64,000 nucleotides of DNA, taken from NCBI GenBank assembly GCA_019359395.1, contig JAHHHK010000018.1, positions 105,691 to 169,690 on the forward strand. Direction: 5' to 3'. Below the pieces are notes generated by a model. The model was not told where the DNA came from. It did no database searches and saw nothing but the letters and a program-made list of their open reading frames with translations. Numbering within the stretch: the stretch's first letter is position 1; each line of letters starts with the position of its first letter. The position numbers and the translations under genes are program-made. Of the stretch, positions 38,367-46,198 are shown one piece after another. This stretch comes from Komarekiella atlantica HA4396-MV6. GTDB taxonomy: Bacteria > Cyanobacteriota > Cyanobacteriia > Cyanobacteriales > Nostocaceae.

Positions 38367-39185
38367 TTGAAGACGCTTATTCATCCAACTGCTGTAGTTC
38401 ATCCTAACTCGGAACTACATTCAACAGTGCAAGTCGGTGCCTATGCTGTGATTGGCGCACACGTAAAAGTGGGCCCTGAAACTATAATTGGTGCTCATGT
38501 AGTGCTAGAAGGGCCTTGTGAGATTGGGGCGCGAAATCAGATTTTTACAGGTGCAGCTATTGGCATGGAACCCCAGGATCTCAAATTTGTGGGAGAACCA
38601 ACCTGGGTAAAAATTGGCGACAATAACTTGATTCGTGAGTACGTTACCATTAACCGCGCTACCGGTGCTGGTGAAGCAACGGTGATTGGTGACGGCAACC
38701 TGCTGATGGCTTACGTTCATGTAGCTCATAATTGCATTATTGAAGACCAGGTTGTGATTGCCAACTCTGTAGCTTTGGCGGGTCATGTTCACATAGAGTC
38801 ACGCGCTAGGCTGAGTGGAGTTTTGGGTGTTCATCAATTTGTGCATATTGGTAGACACTCAATGGTGGGCGGTATGACACGTATTGACCGGGATGTGCCC
38901 CCATATATGCTGGTGGAGGGAAATCCGGCGCGGGTGAGAACCCTCAACCTGATTGGACTCAAACGCTCTGGTATGGACTCAAGCGAATTACAAATTCTCA
39001 AAAAAGCCTTCCGCATTCTCTACCGTTCTAACTTGACTTTTAAGGACGCCTTGGAACAGCTGGAACTACTAGGTGAAACGGAACAACTACAGTACTTACG
39101 TCGCTTTCTGCTACTTTCTCAGATGTCAGGAAGACGTGGTTTGGTTCCCGGAAAGAGCAAACCGGGCGTGAGTGATGAATCCTAA
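38367..39185 (+). CDS. lpxA: UDP-N-acetylglucosamine O-acyltransferase
   Basis: Transfers a hydroxyacyl chain from ACP to UDP-GlcNAc, the first lipid A step. 272 residues with hexapeptide repeats forming the left-handed beta-helix (IHPTAVVHPNSELHSTVQVG, VVLEGPCEIGARNQIF) and the catalytic-histidine region VHVAHNCIIEDQVVI; the C-terminus is helical. Translation starts with TTG at 38367, supported by GGAGAT at 38355-38360 and by conservation beginning at KTLIHPTAVV. Confidence 0.95.
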   Translation: MKTLIHPTAVVHPNSELHSTVQVGAYAVIGAHVKVGPETIIGAHVVLEGPCEIGARNQIFTGAAIGMEPQDLKFVGEPTWVKIGDNNLIREYVTINRATGAGEATVIGDGNLLMAYVHVAHNCIIEDQVVIANSVALAGHVHIESRARLSGVLGVHQFVHIGRHSMVGGMTRIDRDVPPYMLVEGNPARVRTLNLIGLKRSGMDSSELQILKKAFRILYRSNLTFKDALEQLELLGETEQLQYLRRFLLLSQMSGRRGLVPGKSKPGVSDES

Positions 39186-39198
39186 GTTACGTGTTGGG

Positions 39199-39233
39199 AG
39201 TTAGGAGTGAAATTTCATCCCTAATTCCTAACT
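39199..39233. repeat. Inverted repeat between lpxA and lpxB
   Basis: AGTTAGGA (39199-39206) pairs with TCCTAACT (39226-39233) across a 19-base loop that holds a second, partial complementarity. It is made of GGGAGTTAGGAGT-type sequence common in Nostoc spacers. It could form a hairpin in the mRNA between the two genes. Confidence 0.5.
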
Positions 39234-39277
39234 TCTGAATTTTTAAATTTGAACTTCTAATTTTTACTAATTATCAA

Positions 39278-40444
39278 ATGCGGATATTTATCAGCACTGG
39301 CGAAGTATCTGGCGATTTGCAAGGTTCGCTGCTAATTACAGCGCTGAAGCGTCAAGCTGCTGCTAGTTTGGAATTAGAAATTGTGGCACTAGGTGGCGAA
39401 AAAATGCTTGAGGCAGGGGCAACCTTGCTGGGTGATACCAGTAGTATTGGCTCAATGGGTATTCTAGAAAGCCTGCCTTATATTTTGCCCACTCTTAAGG
39501 TACAACGACAGGCGATCGCCTACCTCAAGCAAAATCCACCTGACTTAGTAGTGCTGATTGATTACATGGGGCCTAATCTCGGTATTGGTACTTACATACA
39601 GCAGCATTTGCCAGAAGTACCCATAGTGTATTATATAGCTCCCCAAGAGTGGGTGTGGGCAGTCAATGTGCGTAACACTGCCCGGATTGTCAGCTTTACA
39701 GACAAGCTATTAGCAATTTTCCCAGAAGAAGCCCGTTATTTTCGTGAGAAAGGCGCAAAAGTAAGTTGGGTAGGACATCCTTTAGTTGATAGGATGCAAA
39801 ACGCCCCTAATCGCCAAGAGGCGCGGGCGAAATTGGCAATTTCACCCGAACAAACTGCGATCGCACTTCTCCCCGCTTCTCGCCGCCAAGAACTAAAATA
39901 TCTTTTACCAGTTATTTTCCAAGCTGCTCAAACTATTCAAGCTAAATTACCGGAAGTTCATTTCTGGATTCCTCTGTCTCTGGAGATTTATAGACAGCCA
40001 ATTGAACAGGCAATTGAGCGTTACGGTCTACGGGCTACAGTTGTATCAAGTCAACAAAAAAAGGAAGTATTTGCTGCTGTTGATTTCGCCATTACCAAAT
40101 CTGGCACTGTTAACTTGGAACTTGCTCTGTTAAACGTGCCGCAAGTGGTAGTTTACCGTCTGCATCCGATTACTGTTTGGATTGCCCGGAAAATCCTGAA
40201 AGGTTCTATACCTTTTGCCTCACCACCCAATTTAGTGGTAATGAAGCCGATTGTGCCAGAATTTTTACAAGAGCAAGCTACACCAGAGAATATTACCCAA
40301 GCGGTGATGGAATTACTACTAAATCCTGAACGCAAACAGCAAACTTTGGCAGATTATCAGGAAATGCGTCAGTGTTTGGGAGAAGTGGGAGTATGCGATC
40401 GCGCTGCTCAAGAAATCTTACAAATGCTACCAAATAATTCGTAA
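39278..40444 (+). CDS. lpxB: Lipid-A-disaccharide synthase
   Basis: GT19 glycosyltransferase joining UDP-diacyl-GlcN and lipid X. 388 residues: RIFISTGEVSGDLQGSLL at the start, VDYMGPNLG-like LIDYMGPNLGIGTYI, YYIAPQEWVWA, FPEEARYFREKGAKVSWVGHPL and the C-terminal ITKSGTVNLELALLNVPQVV, all typical of LpxB. It closes the lpxC-fabZ-lpxA-lpxB series. lpxD is not in the window. Confidence 0.97.
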   Translation: MRIFISTGEVSGDLQGSLLITALKRQAAASLELEIVALGGEKMLEAGATLLGDTSSIGSMGILESLPYILPTLKVQRQAIAYLKQNPPDLVVLIDYMGPNLGIGTYIQQHLPEVPIVYYIAPQEWVWAVNVRNTARIVSFTDKLLAIFPEEARYFREKGAKVSWVGHPLVDRMQNAPNRQEARAKLAISPEQTAIALLPASRRQELKYLLPVIFQAAQTIQAKLPEVHFWIPLSLEIYRQPIEQAIERYGLRATVVSSQQKKEVFAAVDFAITKSGTVNLELALLNVPQVVVYRLHPITVWIARKILKGSIPFASPPNLVVMKPIVPEFLQEQATPENITQAVMELLLNPERKQQTLADYQEMRQCLGEVGVCDRAAQEILQMLPNNS

Positions 40445-40624
40445 TTCGTAGTTCGGAATTCGTAATTTTAGATAGAAAATCAATTCACTTATGAATAAAA
40501 TTAAGTGCGAAGCATCTATTTTTGCCGGAACCCGCATTTATGCATGAGGTAATTACGAATTACGTTAGCGTAGCGGTAGCGACGTAGGAGCGTCATTATC
40601 AATTACAAATTATGTCGAGGTGTC
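40445..40624. repeat. Repeat-bearing spacer upstream of the methyltransferase
   Basis: About 180 bp. An AATTCGTAATTCG-type repeat (about 40438-40470) faces TAATTACGAATTACG (about 40549-40565), which would pair, and a GCGTAGCGGTAGCGACGTAGGAGCGTC block (40567-40594) is inserted nearby. The last bases (gtcgaggtgtc) include a weak ribosome-binding site. Confidence 0.55.
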
Positions 40625-41899
40625 ATGGCACATGAAGTGAGAAAACAAAGACCGATCGCAGTTGACTTGTTTGCAGGTGCAGGCGGTATGACTCTCGGCT
40701 TTGAACAGGCTGGCTTTGATGTGTTGGCATCTGTAGAAATAGACCCTATCCATTGTGCAACACATGAGTTTAACTTTCCCTTTTGCTCAGTGTTATGCAA
40801 AAGTGTTGTGGATATAACAGGACAAGAAATTAGAAATAGATCTGAAATTGGCGATCGTGAGATTGATGCCGTAATTTGTGGCTCACCATGTCAAGGGTTT
40901 TCACTAATTGGTAAACGAGTTTTCGATGACCCGCGAAACTCATTAGTATTTCACTTTCATCGGCTAGTTTCAGAGCTACAACCGAAATTTTTTGTAATGG
41001 AAAATGTTCGGGGGATCACAGTCGGTGAACATAAACAAATCCTCAAAACCTTGATTGAAGAGTTTAAAATTCACGGCTATCAAGTTGAGGAGAATTACCA
41101 AGTTTTGAATGCTGCCTATTATGGTGTGCCACAGTCTCGTGAGAGATTATTTCTCATAGGCGCAAGACAAGATGCCGAGTTACCAAAATATCCTCAGCCG
41201 ATTACTAAACAAGCGTTACCAAATAATTCTACATCCAAAAATTTATCTATTTTTCCAAATGGCCCGACAGTATGGGACGCAATTGGAGATTTACCAGAAG
41301 CAGAAAAATACTCAGAATTACTAGAAAGAGATTGGGTAATCGCTGAGTATGGCAAACCTAGTAATTACGCTCTCACACTTCGCCGTATCAGCACTTTAGC
41401 AAATGATTATTCCTACGAACGTGAATTCGATTCCCGAATTCTCTCTTCAAGTTTCCGTACAAAACACTCGATAGAAACTATTAAACGCTTTGCTGCAACA
41501 ACTCAGGGGGAAAGAGAGCCAATTAGTCGTTTCCATAAGCTGCATCCTGCTGGCGTCTGCAACACCCTAAGAGCAGGCACAGATATGCATAAAGGTTCTT
41601 TTACTTCTCCAAGACCGATTCATCCATCTACGCCCCGGTGTATCACGGTTAGGGAAGCGGCGAGGCTGCATTCATACCCCGACTGGTTTAGATTTCATGT
41701 GACCAAATGGCACGGATTCCGGCAAGTCGGTAACTCTGTACCACCTCTATTAGCAAAGGCTGTAGCAGCGGAGATTATTCGTAGTTTGAATATCTCACCT
41801 TGTAAACCCAGTATTCGATACAAGTTGGGAGTACAGAAGCTTTTACAACTGAATATGTCGCAAGCGACACAATACTATCAAAAAGATTTTGAGAACTGA
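40625..41899 (+). CDS. DNA (cytosine-5-)-methyltransferase, orphan
   Basis: Methylates cytosine C5 in a specific DNA sequence. 424 residues with motif I DLFAGAGGMTLGFEQAG, motif IV GSPCQGFS (catalytic Cys89), motif VI FVMENV, motif VIII QSRERLFLIG and motif X QVGNSVPPLLAKAVAAEI; the target-recognition part lies between VIII and X (about 190-350). No restriction endonuclease gene is next to it, so it looks like an orphan methylase. Cyanobacterial orphan C5 enzymes include those acting on CGATCG, the core of HIP1; whether this is that type cannot be decided from motifs. Confidence 0.92.
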   Translation: MAHEVRKQRPIAVDLFAGAGGMTLGFEQAGFDVLASVEIDPIHCATHEFNFPFCSVLCKSVVDITGQEIRNRSEIGDREIDAVICGSPCQGFSLIGKRVFDDPRNSLVFHFHRLVSELQPKFFVMENVRGITVGEHKQILKTLIEEFKIHGYQVEENYQVLNAAYYGVPQSRERLFLIGARQDAELPKYPQPITKQALPNNSTSKNLSIFPNGPTVWDAIGDLPEAEKYSELLERDWVIAEYGKPSNYALTLRRISTLANDYSYEREFDSRILSSSFRTKHSIETIKRFAATTQGEREPISRFHKLHPAGVCNTLRAGTDMHKGSFTSPRPIHPSTPRCITVREAARLHSYPDWFRFHVTKWHGFRQVGNSVPPLLAKAVAAEIIRSLNISPCKPSIRYKLGVQKLLQLNMSQATQYYQKDFEN

Positions 41900-41930
41900 G
41901 CGATCGCCTTGTAATATCTGCAAGATTGCC

Positions 41931-42896
41931 TTAAGTCCAAGCACGGAAGAATGTACCATCTTCCCAGATACCAGCAGTTTGTTGAGCGATCGCAGTCAGT
42001 TCTTGCTCCTTGAGAGGTTGAAAAGCCCGCGCTATCTTGACATTATCCTCTAATTGTGCAATTGTCTCAGCCGCAATCACACAACAATGAACCCCAGGCT
42101 GAGACATTGTGTACCCCAAAGCTTGTTGCATACCTGTTAACCCCCCTGGTTTAAACAGCCGTCCGTAAGCCGGGACTTTCATCGCAATTACACCGACATT
42201 CTTTTGTTGAGCTACTGGTAGAACTACTGGGATAAACGGACGCGGGTGGTGTTTGTCAGCGGCATTAACAGGAATCAGTGTAGTGTGGAAAGGATAGCGG
42301 CGCAGTCCTTCAGCAATCACTTCCGGCTCATGATGTCCAGTAATACCTGCAAAGCGTACAAGTTTTTGCTGTATAGCTTCTTCCATAGCTTTAATTGTAC
42401 CAGATGCACTAAAGATGATGTCCAATTCTTCAGTAAAAGAGACATGATGCAACTGCCATAAATCGAGATAATCAGTATTGAGACGTTTAAGCGATCGCTC
42501 CAATTCTCGCCATGCACCATCTCGATCTCTTTTATCAGTCTTGCTCGTTAAAAACAGCTTTGAGCGGTGGGGTGGTAGGACTTTGCCTAAATAATCTTCA
42601 CTCGGCCCATAACTAGCCGCAGTATCAAAATAGCGAATACCAAGTTCCAACGCTCTTTGAATAATTGCCACAGCATCACGTTCTCTTCCTTCCCAAGATA
42701 GCGGCGTTTGTCCCGCTCCACCTAACCCGAATATAGGCACTTTGACTTCCGTACGTCCCAGTACTCTTTCTGGCATCATTGCTGGTGGTGTAGCGGTGTT
42801 GGTAGCATTTTGTTGGAAAGTAGTAGTTGCCACAATACCACCAGTTACAGCAACGGTAGTCATTAAGAAATTGCGCCGCGTCTGTCTTTGTGTCAT
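41931..42896 (-). CDS. Aldo/keto reductase with Tat signal
   Basis: 321 residues. The N-terminus MTQRQTRRNFLMTTVAVTGG is a twin-arginine signal (RRNFL), so the enzyme is probably exported folded with its cofactor. The AKR barrel is seen with catalytic Asp and Tyr in DTAASYGPSEDYLGK, Lys in LTSKTDKRD, and His in WQLHHVS. Substrate unknown; exported AKRs are less common than cytoplasmic ones. It is convergent with the methyltransferase. Confidence 0.88.
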   Translation of the reverse strand: MTQRQTRRNFLMTTVAVTGGIVATTTFQQNATNTATPPAMMPERVLGRTEVKVPIFGLGGAGQTPLSWEGRERDAVAIIQRALELGIRYFDTAASYGPSEDYLGKVLPPHRSKLFLTSKTDKRDRDGAWRELERSLKRLNTDYLDLWQLHHVSFTEELDIIFSASGTIKAMEEAIQQKLVRFAGITGHHEPEVIAEGLRRYPFHTTLIPVNAADKHHPRPFIPVVLPVAQQKNVGVIAMKVPAYGRLFKPGGLTGMQQALGYTMSQPGVHCCVIAAETIAQLEDNVKIARAFQPLKEQELTAIAQQTAGIWEDGTFFRAWT

Positions 42897-43013
42897 GGTT
42901 GGCTGCGGGGGCGAAATTGCTTTTCTTCTATGTTAGCTAGGTAGAATTAATCTGAGAAAGTAAAACCACCGATAAACTAGGAATACTCGAAAAGCACTAT
43001 TCATCTAGGATTT

Positions 43014-43230
43014 TCATGCATCCCGTTCTTGGCGAATAAAATTATCAATTTCTTCTGGAGTTGCAAAATTCCCTGTAGCAGATCCGATAAAGCTAGTTAG
43101 AGGCTTTTCAGATTGCTTTAGGGGTGATTCCAGAAGTACTATCACCTCTACAGTTGCGCCTGCTGGAAGTTCTGGAGAACAGATTTCTACTACACCACCA
43201 AGCTTAACGATCGCCTTTGCCTGAGTCCAT
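43014..43230 (-). pseudogene. Broken antitoxin-like gene
   Basis: On the minus strand the frame reads TQAKAIVKLGGVVEICSPEL, then PAGATVEVIVLLESP, PLTSFIGSATGNFATPEEID and NFIRQERDA to a TGA at 43014-43016. This pattern is that of small antitoxins found widely in Nostoc. There is no start codon: ATG at 43228-43230 is separated from the ACT-CAG codons by a single extra G (43227), so an original ATG-ACT-CAG start was probably broken by a one-base insertion. The terminal TGA may replace TGG, as three more codons follow before TAG. No adjacent toxin gene is seen. Confidence 0.65.
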
Positions 43231-43261
43231 TAAGCATGATAAGTTCTCTTTATTAGTGTAG

Positions 43262-43319
43262 AAATATTATTGCCTATCCTTATGAAAGGCGATGCCTGCG
43301 GCGGGCTACGCCTACGCAC
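43262..43319. repeat. Small GC-rich repeat at the hicA stop
   Basis: AAGGCGATGCCTGCGGCGGG and CTACGCCTACGC (43286-43318), of the GCGATGCCTGCGGC family of Nostoc spacers, directly beside the hicA stop codon at 43320-43322. The rest of the stretch is A+T-rich. Confidence 0.55.
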
Positions 43320-43547
43320 TCACAAGTTTTCTATAAACTCGTCAGGTGTAACCTTTGCTTGTTTAAGAACACCGCTGAGTGTGCCAACTTTTAACTCGCG
43401 GTGGAGTGGTACAACGCAAACAATTTCTCCTTCTAGAGCTGGTTTTTTGAGTACAACGTGACTACCAGTTTGTCTAGTTTGAATAAATCCTAACCGCTCT
43501 AATACACGAATTGCCTCGTTGCCTGATATTCTAGGCAATCTAGGCAT
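43320..43547 (-). CDS. hicA: HicA-type mRNA interferase toxin
   Basis: 75 residues. The double-stranded-RNA-binding-like fold of HicA is recognisable: LPRISGNEAIRVLERLGFIQ, then RQTGSHVVLKKP with the catalytic His, and the C-terminal VPLHRELKVGTLSGVLKQAKV. HicA cuts mRNA when not held by HicB. It overlaps the upstream hicB gene by 8 bp, a translational coupling typical of the pair, in the HicB-HicA order. Confidence 0.9.
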   Translation of the reverse strand: MPRLPRISGNEAIRVLERLGFIQTRQTGSHVVLKKPALEGEIVCVVPLHRELKVGTLSGVLKQAKVTPDEFIENL

Positions 43548-43755
43548 AGTTGACCTCTATGCTGGTTACAAATCTGGGACTAGTATCAGTATCGGATAAG
43601 GAACATTCTTCCAGATATAGCCTTGTAGCTTCTTTGAGATTAGCAATAGCCTCTTCAATTGTTTCCCCTTGATCAATTGTGCCGACTTCAGGACACTCGG
43701 CTACATACATATCTTCCTCTTTGTGAATAATGGCAGTGAAGGTTTTAGTTCTCAT
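43540..43755 (-). CDS. hicB: HicB-type antitoxin
   Basis: 71 residues with the partial RNase-H-like HicB fold: FTAIIHKEEDMYVAECPEVG, TIDQGETIEEAIANLKEAT, RLYLEEC. No separate DNA-binding domain follows the core, so autoregulation may need the complex or a partner. First gene of the hicBA pair. A HIP1-containing region lies about 20 bp upstream. Confidence 0.88.
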   Translation of the reverse strand: MRTKTFTAIIHKEEDMYVAECPEVGTIDQGETIEEAIANLKEATRLYLEECSLSDTDTSPRFVTSIEVNYA

Positions 43756-43901
43756 AGGGTTTTATTTTAATAAAGCGATCGCACTGCTTTTTCTAGTTTA
43801 GCTTTAAGGGGCGATCAGACTATTTTAGTTAATTACTTACTTTTGTATTTCACTGATATGAGAATAGCTATATTAAATTTTATATACAAAACATTCAGTT
43901 G

Positions 43902-44423
43902 TTAGCGTTCAATTGTAATAACGGATATGCCGTTACTAATACTCACCTTTTGGATAAACATATTCTGAGAAGATGAAAAAATATCATTTGTCATTTTATT
44001 AGCAAGACTTTCAAAATTTTGGGTTGTTAACCCGCGTACAGTATCACCACTTAAGTTAATAGAAATAGTTACAACTTGAGGATTAGTAGAAGGCTGTTTA
44101 TTATTTACTGCTTCTAATTCTGCTTTTGTTACACATAGATTAAATTCTTGACTCCAAACAGGAAACTGCTCACCTGTTTGGTATGCGTAAACTTCCACTC
44201 TTTCTATAGATGCAGCACCTAAACCAGTTATCCCTTTGTGTACAAATGTAATTAAAGCTTGCTGATTCATTAATTGAGCAGATTCCAGCATTACCTGTAA
44301 GCAAGCATCTTGAAGCGCAACTGTCGCAGTAATGCCTTTAGGTTGTAAGTGGCGGTTCATCAAAGATGCGATCGCCTGTGTATCTCCTTGTTTAGCAAGT
44401 TCTAAAGTATTAGGCTGTGTCAT
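43902..44423 (-). CDS. Conserved cyanobacterial protein, two-part
   Basis: 173 residues, soluble, no signal. The first 90 residues (LELAKQGDTQAIASLMNRHL, then GITATVALQDACLQVMLESA, ITFVHKGITGLGAASIERVE) form a domain I recall in many Nostoc proteins of unknown function; the last 70 residues (STNPQVVTISINLSGDTVRG onward) are a separate, Ser/Asn-rich part. No catalytic motif seen. It is divergent from nfi. Confidence 0.65.
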   Translation of the reverse strand: MTQPNTLELAKQGDTQAIASLMNRHLQPKGITATVALQDACLQVMLESAQLMNQQALITFVHKGITGLGAASIERVEVYAYQTGEQFPVWSQEFNLCVTKAELEAVNNKQPSTNPQVVTISINLSGDTVRGLTTQNFESLANKMTNDIFSSSQNMFIQKVSISNGISVITIER

Positions 44424-44517
44424 AACCAGTAAAAGAGAAAAGCTGAGAAAATAATCTTCTATCTCAGGATTCCCGGTTTACAGGTACAAGCAACATTTTA
44501 TAATTCCAACTTTAAAT

Positions 44518-45183
44518 ATGAAGATTAATCAACCTCATGCTTGGCCCCTAACGGTAGAAGAAGCGATCGCTATTCAAGAAAAGTTGCGAAGTCAGGTAAT
44601 TACTGAAGATAAATTCAAAGAACCTATCCAATACGTTGCGGGCGTGGATATGGGTTTTGAAGCCGATGGAACGATTAGCCGTGCAGCGGTGGCGGTGCTG
44701 AGTTTTCCCGATTTACAAGTAGTCGAAACGAGCTTGGCACGTCGTCCTACTACGTTTCCTTACATTCCTGGTTTCCTCTCATTTCGAGAAATCCCTGCTG
44801 TACTTGATGCCCTAGAAAAAATTCAGATAATACCAGATATCATCCTGTGTGATGGTCAGGGAATTGCTCATCCTCGCAGATTAGGTATAGCTAGCCATTT
44901 AGGGCTAATTATAGATATACCGACGATTGGTGTAGCAAAATCGTTGTTAATCGGCAAGCATGAAGATTTACCAGAAAACAGAGGAAGTTTGCAACCACTA
45001 ATACATCGAGGTGAAACAATTGGGGCAGTTTTACGAACACGTACAGGAGTAAAACCTGTGTATATCTCCAGTGGTCATAGAGTCAGCTTATCAACAGCAA
45101 TTGACTATGTATTAAGCTGCACACCAAAGTATCGCTTGCCAGAAACCACACGCGTTGCAGATAAATTAGCATCAGCGAGATAA
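44518..45183 (+). CDS. nfi: Endonuclease V
   Basis: Cuts near deoxyinosine and other deaminated bases in DNA (and inosine in RNA). 221 residues: the metal-binding AGVDMGFEADG, the FREIPAVLDAL segment, and the signature CDGQGIAHPRRLGIASHLGL, followed by GVAKSLLIGK and YISSGHRVSLSTAI. All key acidic residues are present. Start ATG 44518 fits, with Tyr/Phe wedge region TFPYIPGFLSFRE. Confidence 0.95.
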   Translation: MKINQPHAWPLTVEEAIAIQEKLRSQVITEDKFKEPIQYVAGVDMGFEADGTISRAAVAVLSFPDLQVVETSLARRPTTFPYIPGFLSFREIPAVLDALEKIQIIPDIILCDGQGIAHPRRLGIASHLGLIIDIPTIGVAKSLLIGKHEDLPENRGSLQPLIHRGETIGAVLRTRTGVKPVYISSGHRVSLSTAIDYVLSCTPKYRLPETTRVADKLASAR

Positions 45184-45310
45184 AGCGTAGATTCTCAATA
45201 TCATTTTGTTGAAGTTTGTTCTAAATACTTGCTTGCGTCTGCTCAATCGTGTTAGGAATCGCACAGAAAGAAGTTGAAGTAGCTAAATATGAGTTACCCA
45301 AGTTAGAACA

Positions 45311-45901
45311 ATGAACGCACTAACTTTACAGTGGCACGATGCAGGTCAAGATAAAACTCAGAATATTTACGAACAACAGCCAAGCAAAAATCCTGGCACT
45401 ATCCGCATAGGCCGCGATCCACTCCGGTGCGACATTGTTCTGAGTAACCCGACTGTATCCGGTCTACACGTTGAAATCTTTTTTCATAACCAGCAACAAC
45501 GCTTTTATATCAGAAACTTGCGATCGCAAAATCCCCCTTTAATAGATGGACAGCAACTAGTCCAGGGTGAAAGACCTTTAACTCAAGGCACAGTTATCTC
45601 TTTAGGACAAACAAAACTTCAAATCACTAGCGTTTCAATCAACAGTATCCCAGCAACAATTTTGACCCCACCACAAGTGGCACACCATCCACCTACACCC
45701 CCTGCATATCAGCAGCCACAAGTGCAACTAGGACATCATCACCATCAACCAAAACCCCCTGTACCACCTCAAGGGGTTTATGGTTTAGAGTGTCCTAAAT
45801 GTCGTAAAGTTTCCCCCGCTGAGAATTTGCAAGTTGGCTGTCGTTGGTGCGGCACATCTTTAGCTGCGGCAGTAAGTGTACTGGTAGCACCTAGTAATTG
45901 A
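45311..45901 (+). CDS. FHA domain protein with C-terminal zinc ribbon
   Basis: 196 residues. An FHA phosphothreonine-binding domain (residues 31-108: IRIGRDPLRCDIVLSNPTVS, GLHVEIFF) is followed by a Pro/Gln/His-rich linker with a HHHH run (142-145), and a zinc ribbon with CPKC (161-164) and CRWC (177-180). The layout suggests an adaptor: FHA docks to a phosphorylated partner, the ribbon stabilises or binds another. The next gene also begins with an FHA domain, about 300 bp downstream. Confidence 0.82.
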   Translation: MNALTLQWHDAGQDKTQNIYEQQPSKNPGTIRIGRDPLRCDIVLSNPTVSGLHVEIFFHNQQQRFYIRNLRSQNPPLIDGQQLVQGERPLTQGTVISLGQTKLQITSVSINSIPATILTPPQVAHHPPTPPAYQQPQVQLGHHHHQPKPPVPPQGVYGLECPKCRKVSPAENLQVGCRWCGTSLAAAVSVLVAPSN

Positions 45902-45980
45902 AGAGAGACAAAAAGATGCGTGACGCAAAATAATAACTCCTAACTCTAGCCCTTTCAAGGTAACTCGTAAAATCTCTTTT

Positions 45981-46150
45981 CTCTCTGCGTACTCTGTGTC
46001 TCTGCGGTTTAAATGTATTTTATTGAACCACAGAGACGCAGCGGTAAGTCTGAGCGGAGGTTTCCTCCGAACAGACGCCACTTGCTTCAAGCCGGGAAAC
46101 CCGTCCAACGCAGTGGCTCAACTTTCCAAGACAGAGAACACAGAGAGAAG
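45981..46150. repeat. CTCTGCG/ACAGAGA inverted repeat split by a 93-bp palindrome cassette
   Basis: Left arm 45981-46012 (CTCTCTGCGTACTCTGTGTC...) pairs with a right arm that is interrupted: 46023-46041 and 46135-46150. Removing 46042-46134 restores a gapless match of about 32 positions with five or so mismatches. The removed cassette holds a CTGAGCGGAGG/CCTCCG hairpin and the GCCACTTGC...GCAGTGGC palindrome (46077-46117). CAG occurs at both junctions (46039-46041 and 46132-46134), a possible 3-bp duplication. This fills most of the 297-bp spacer. Confidence 0.75.
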
Positions 46151-46198
46151 ATCTTAGAAAAATATTTATTTTCAAAGGCGACTCCTAACTAATGACCA

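Noticed and set aside
43270..43461. Plus-strand open frame of 63 codons
   Set aside because: It is antisense to hicA and begins in a GC-rich repeat; hicA on the minus strand explains the region.
43540..43755. HicB acting as a DNA-binding regulator
   Set aside because: No ribbon-helix-helix or HTH domain is seen after the HicB core in its 71 residues, so this role was not claimed.
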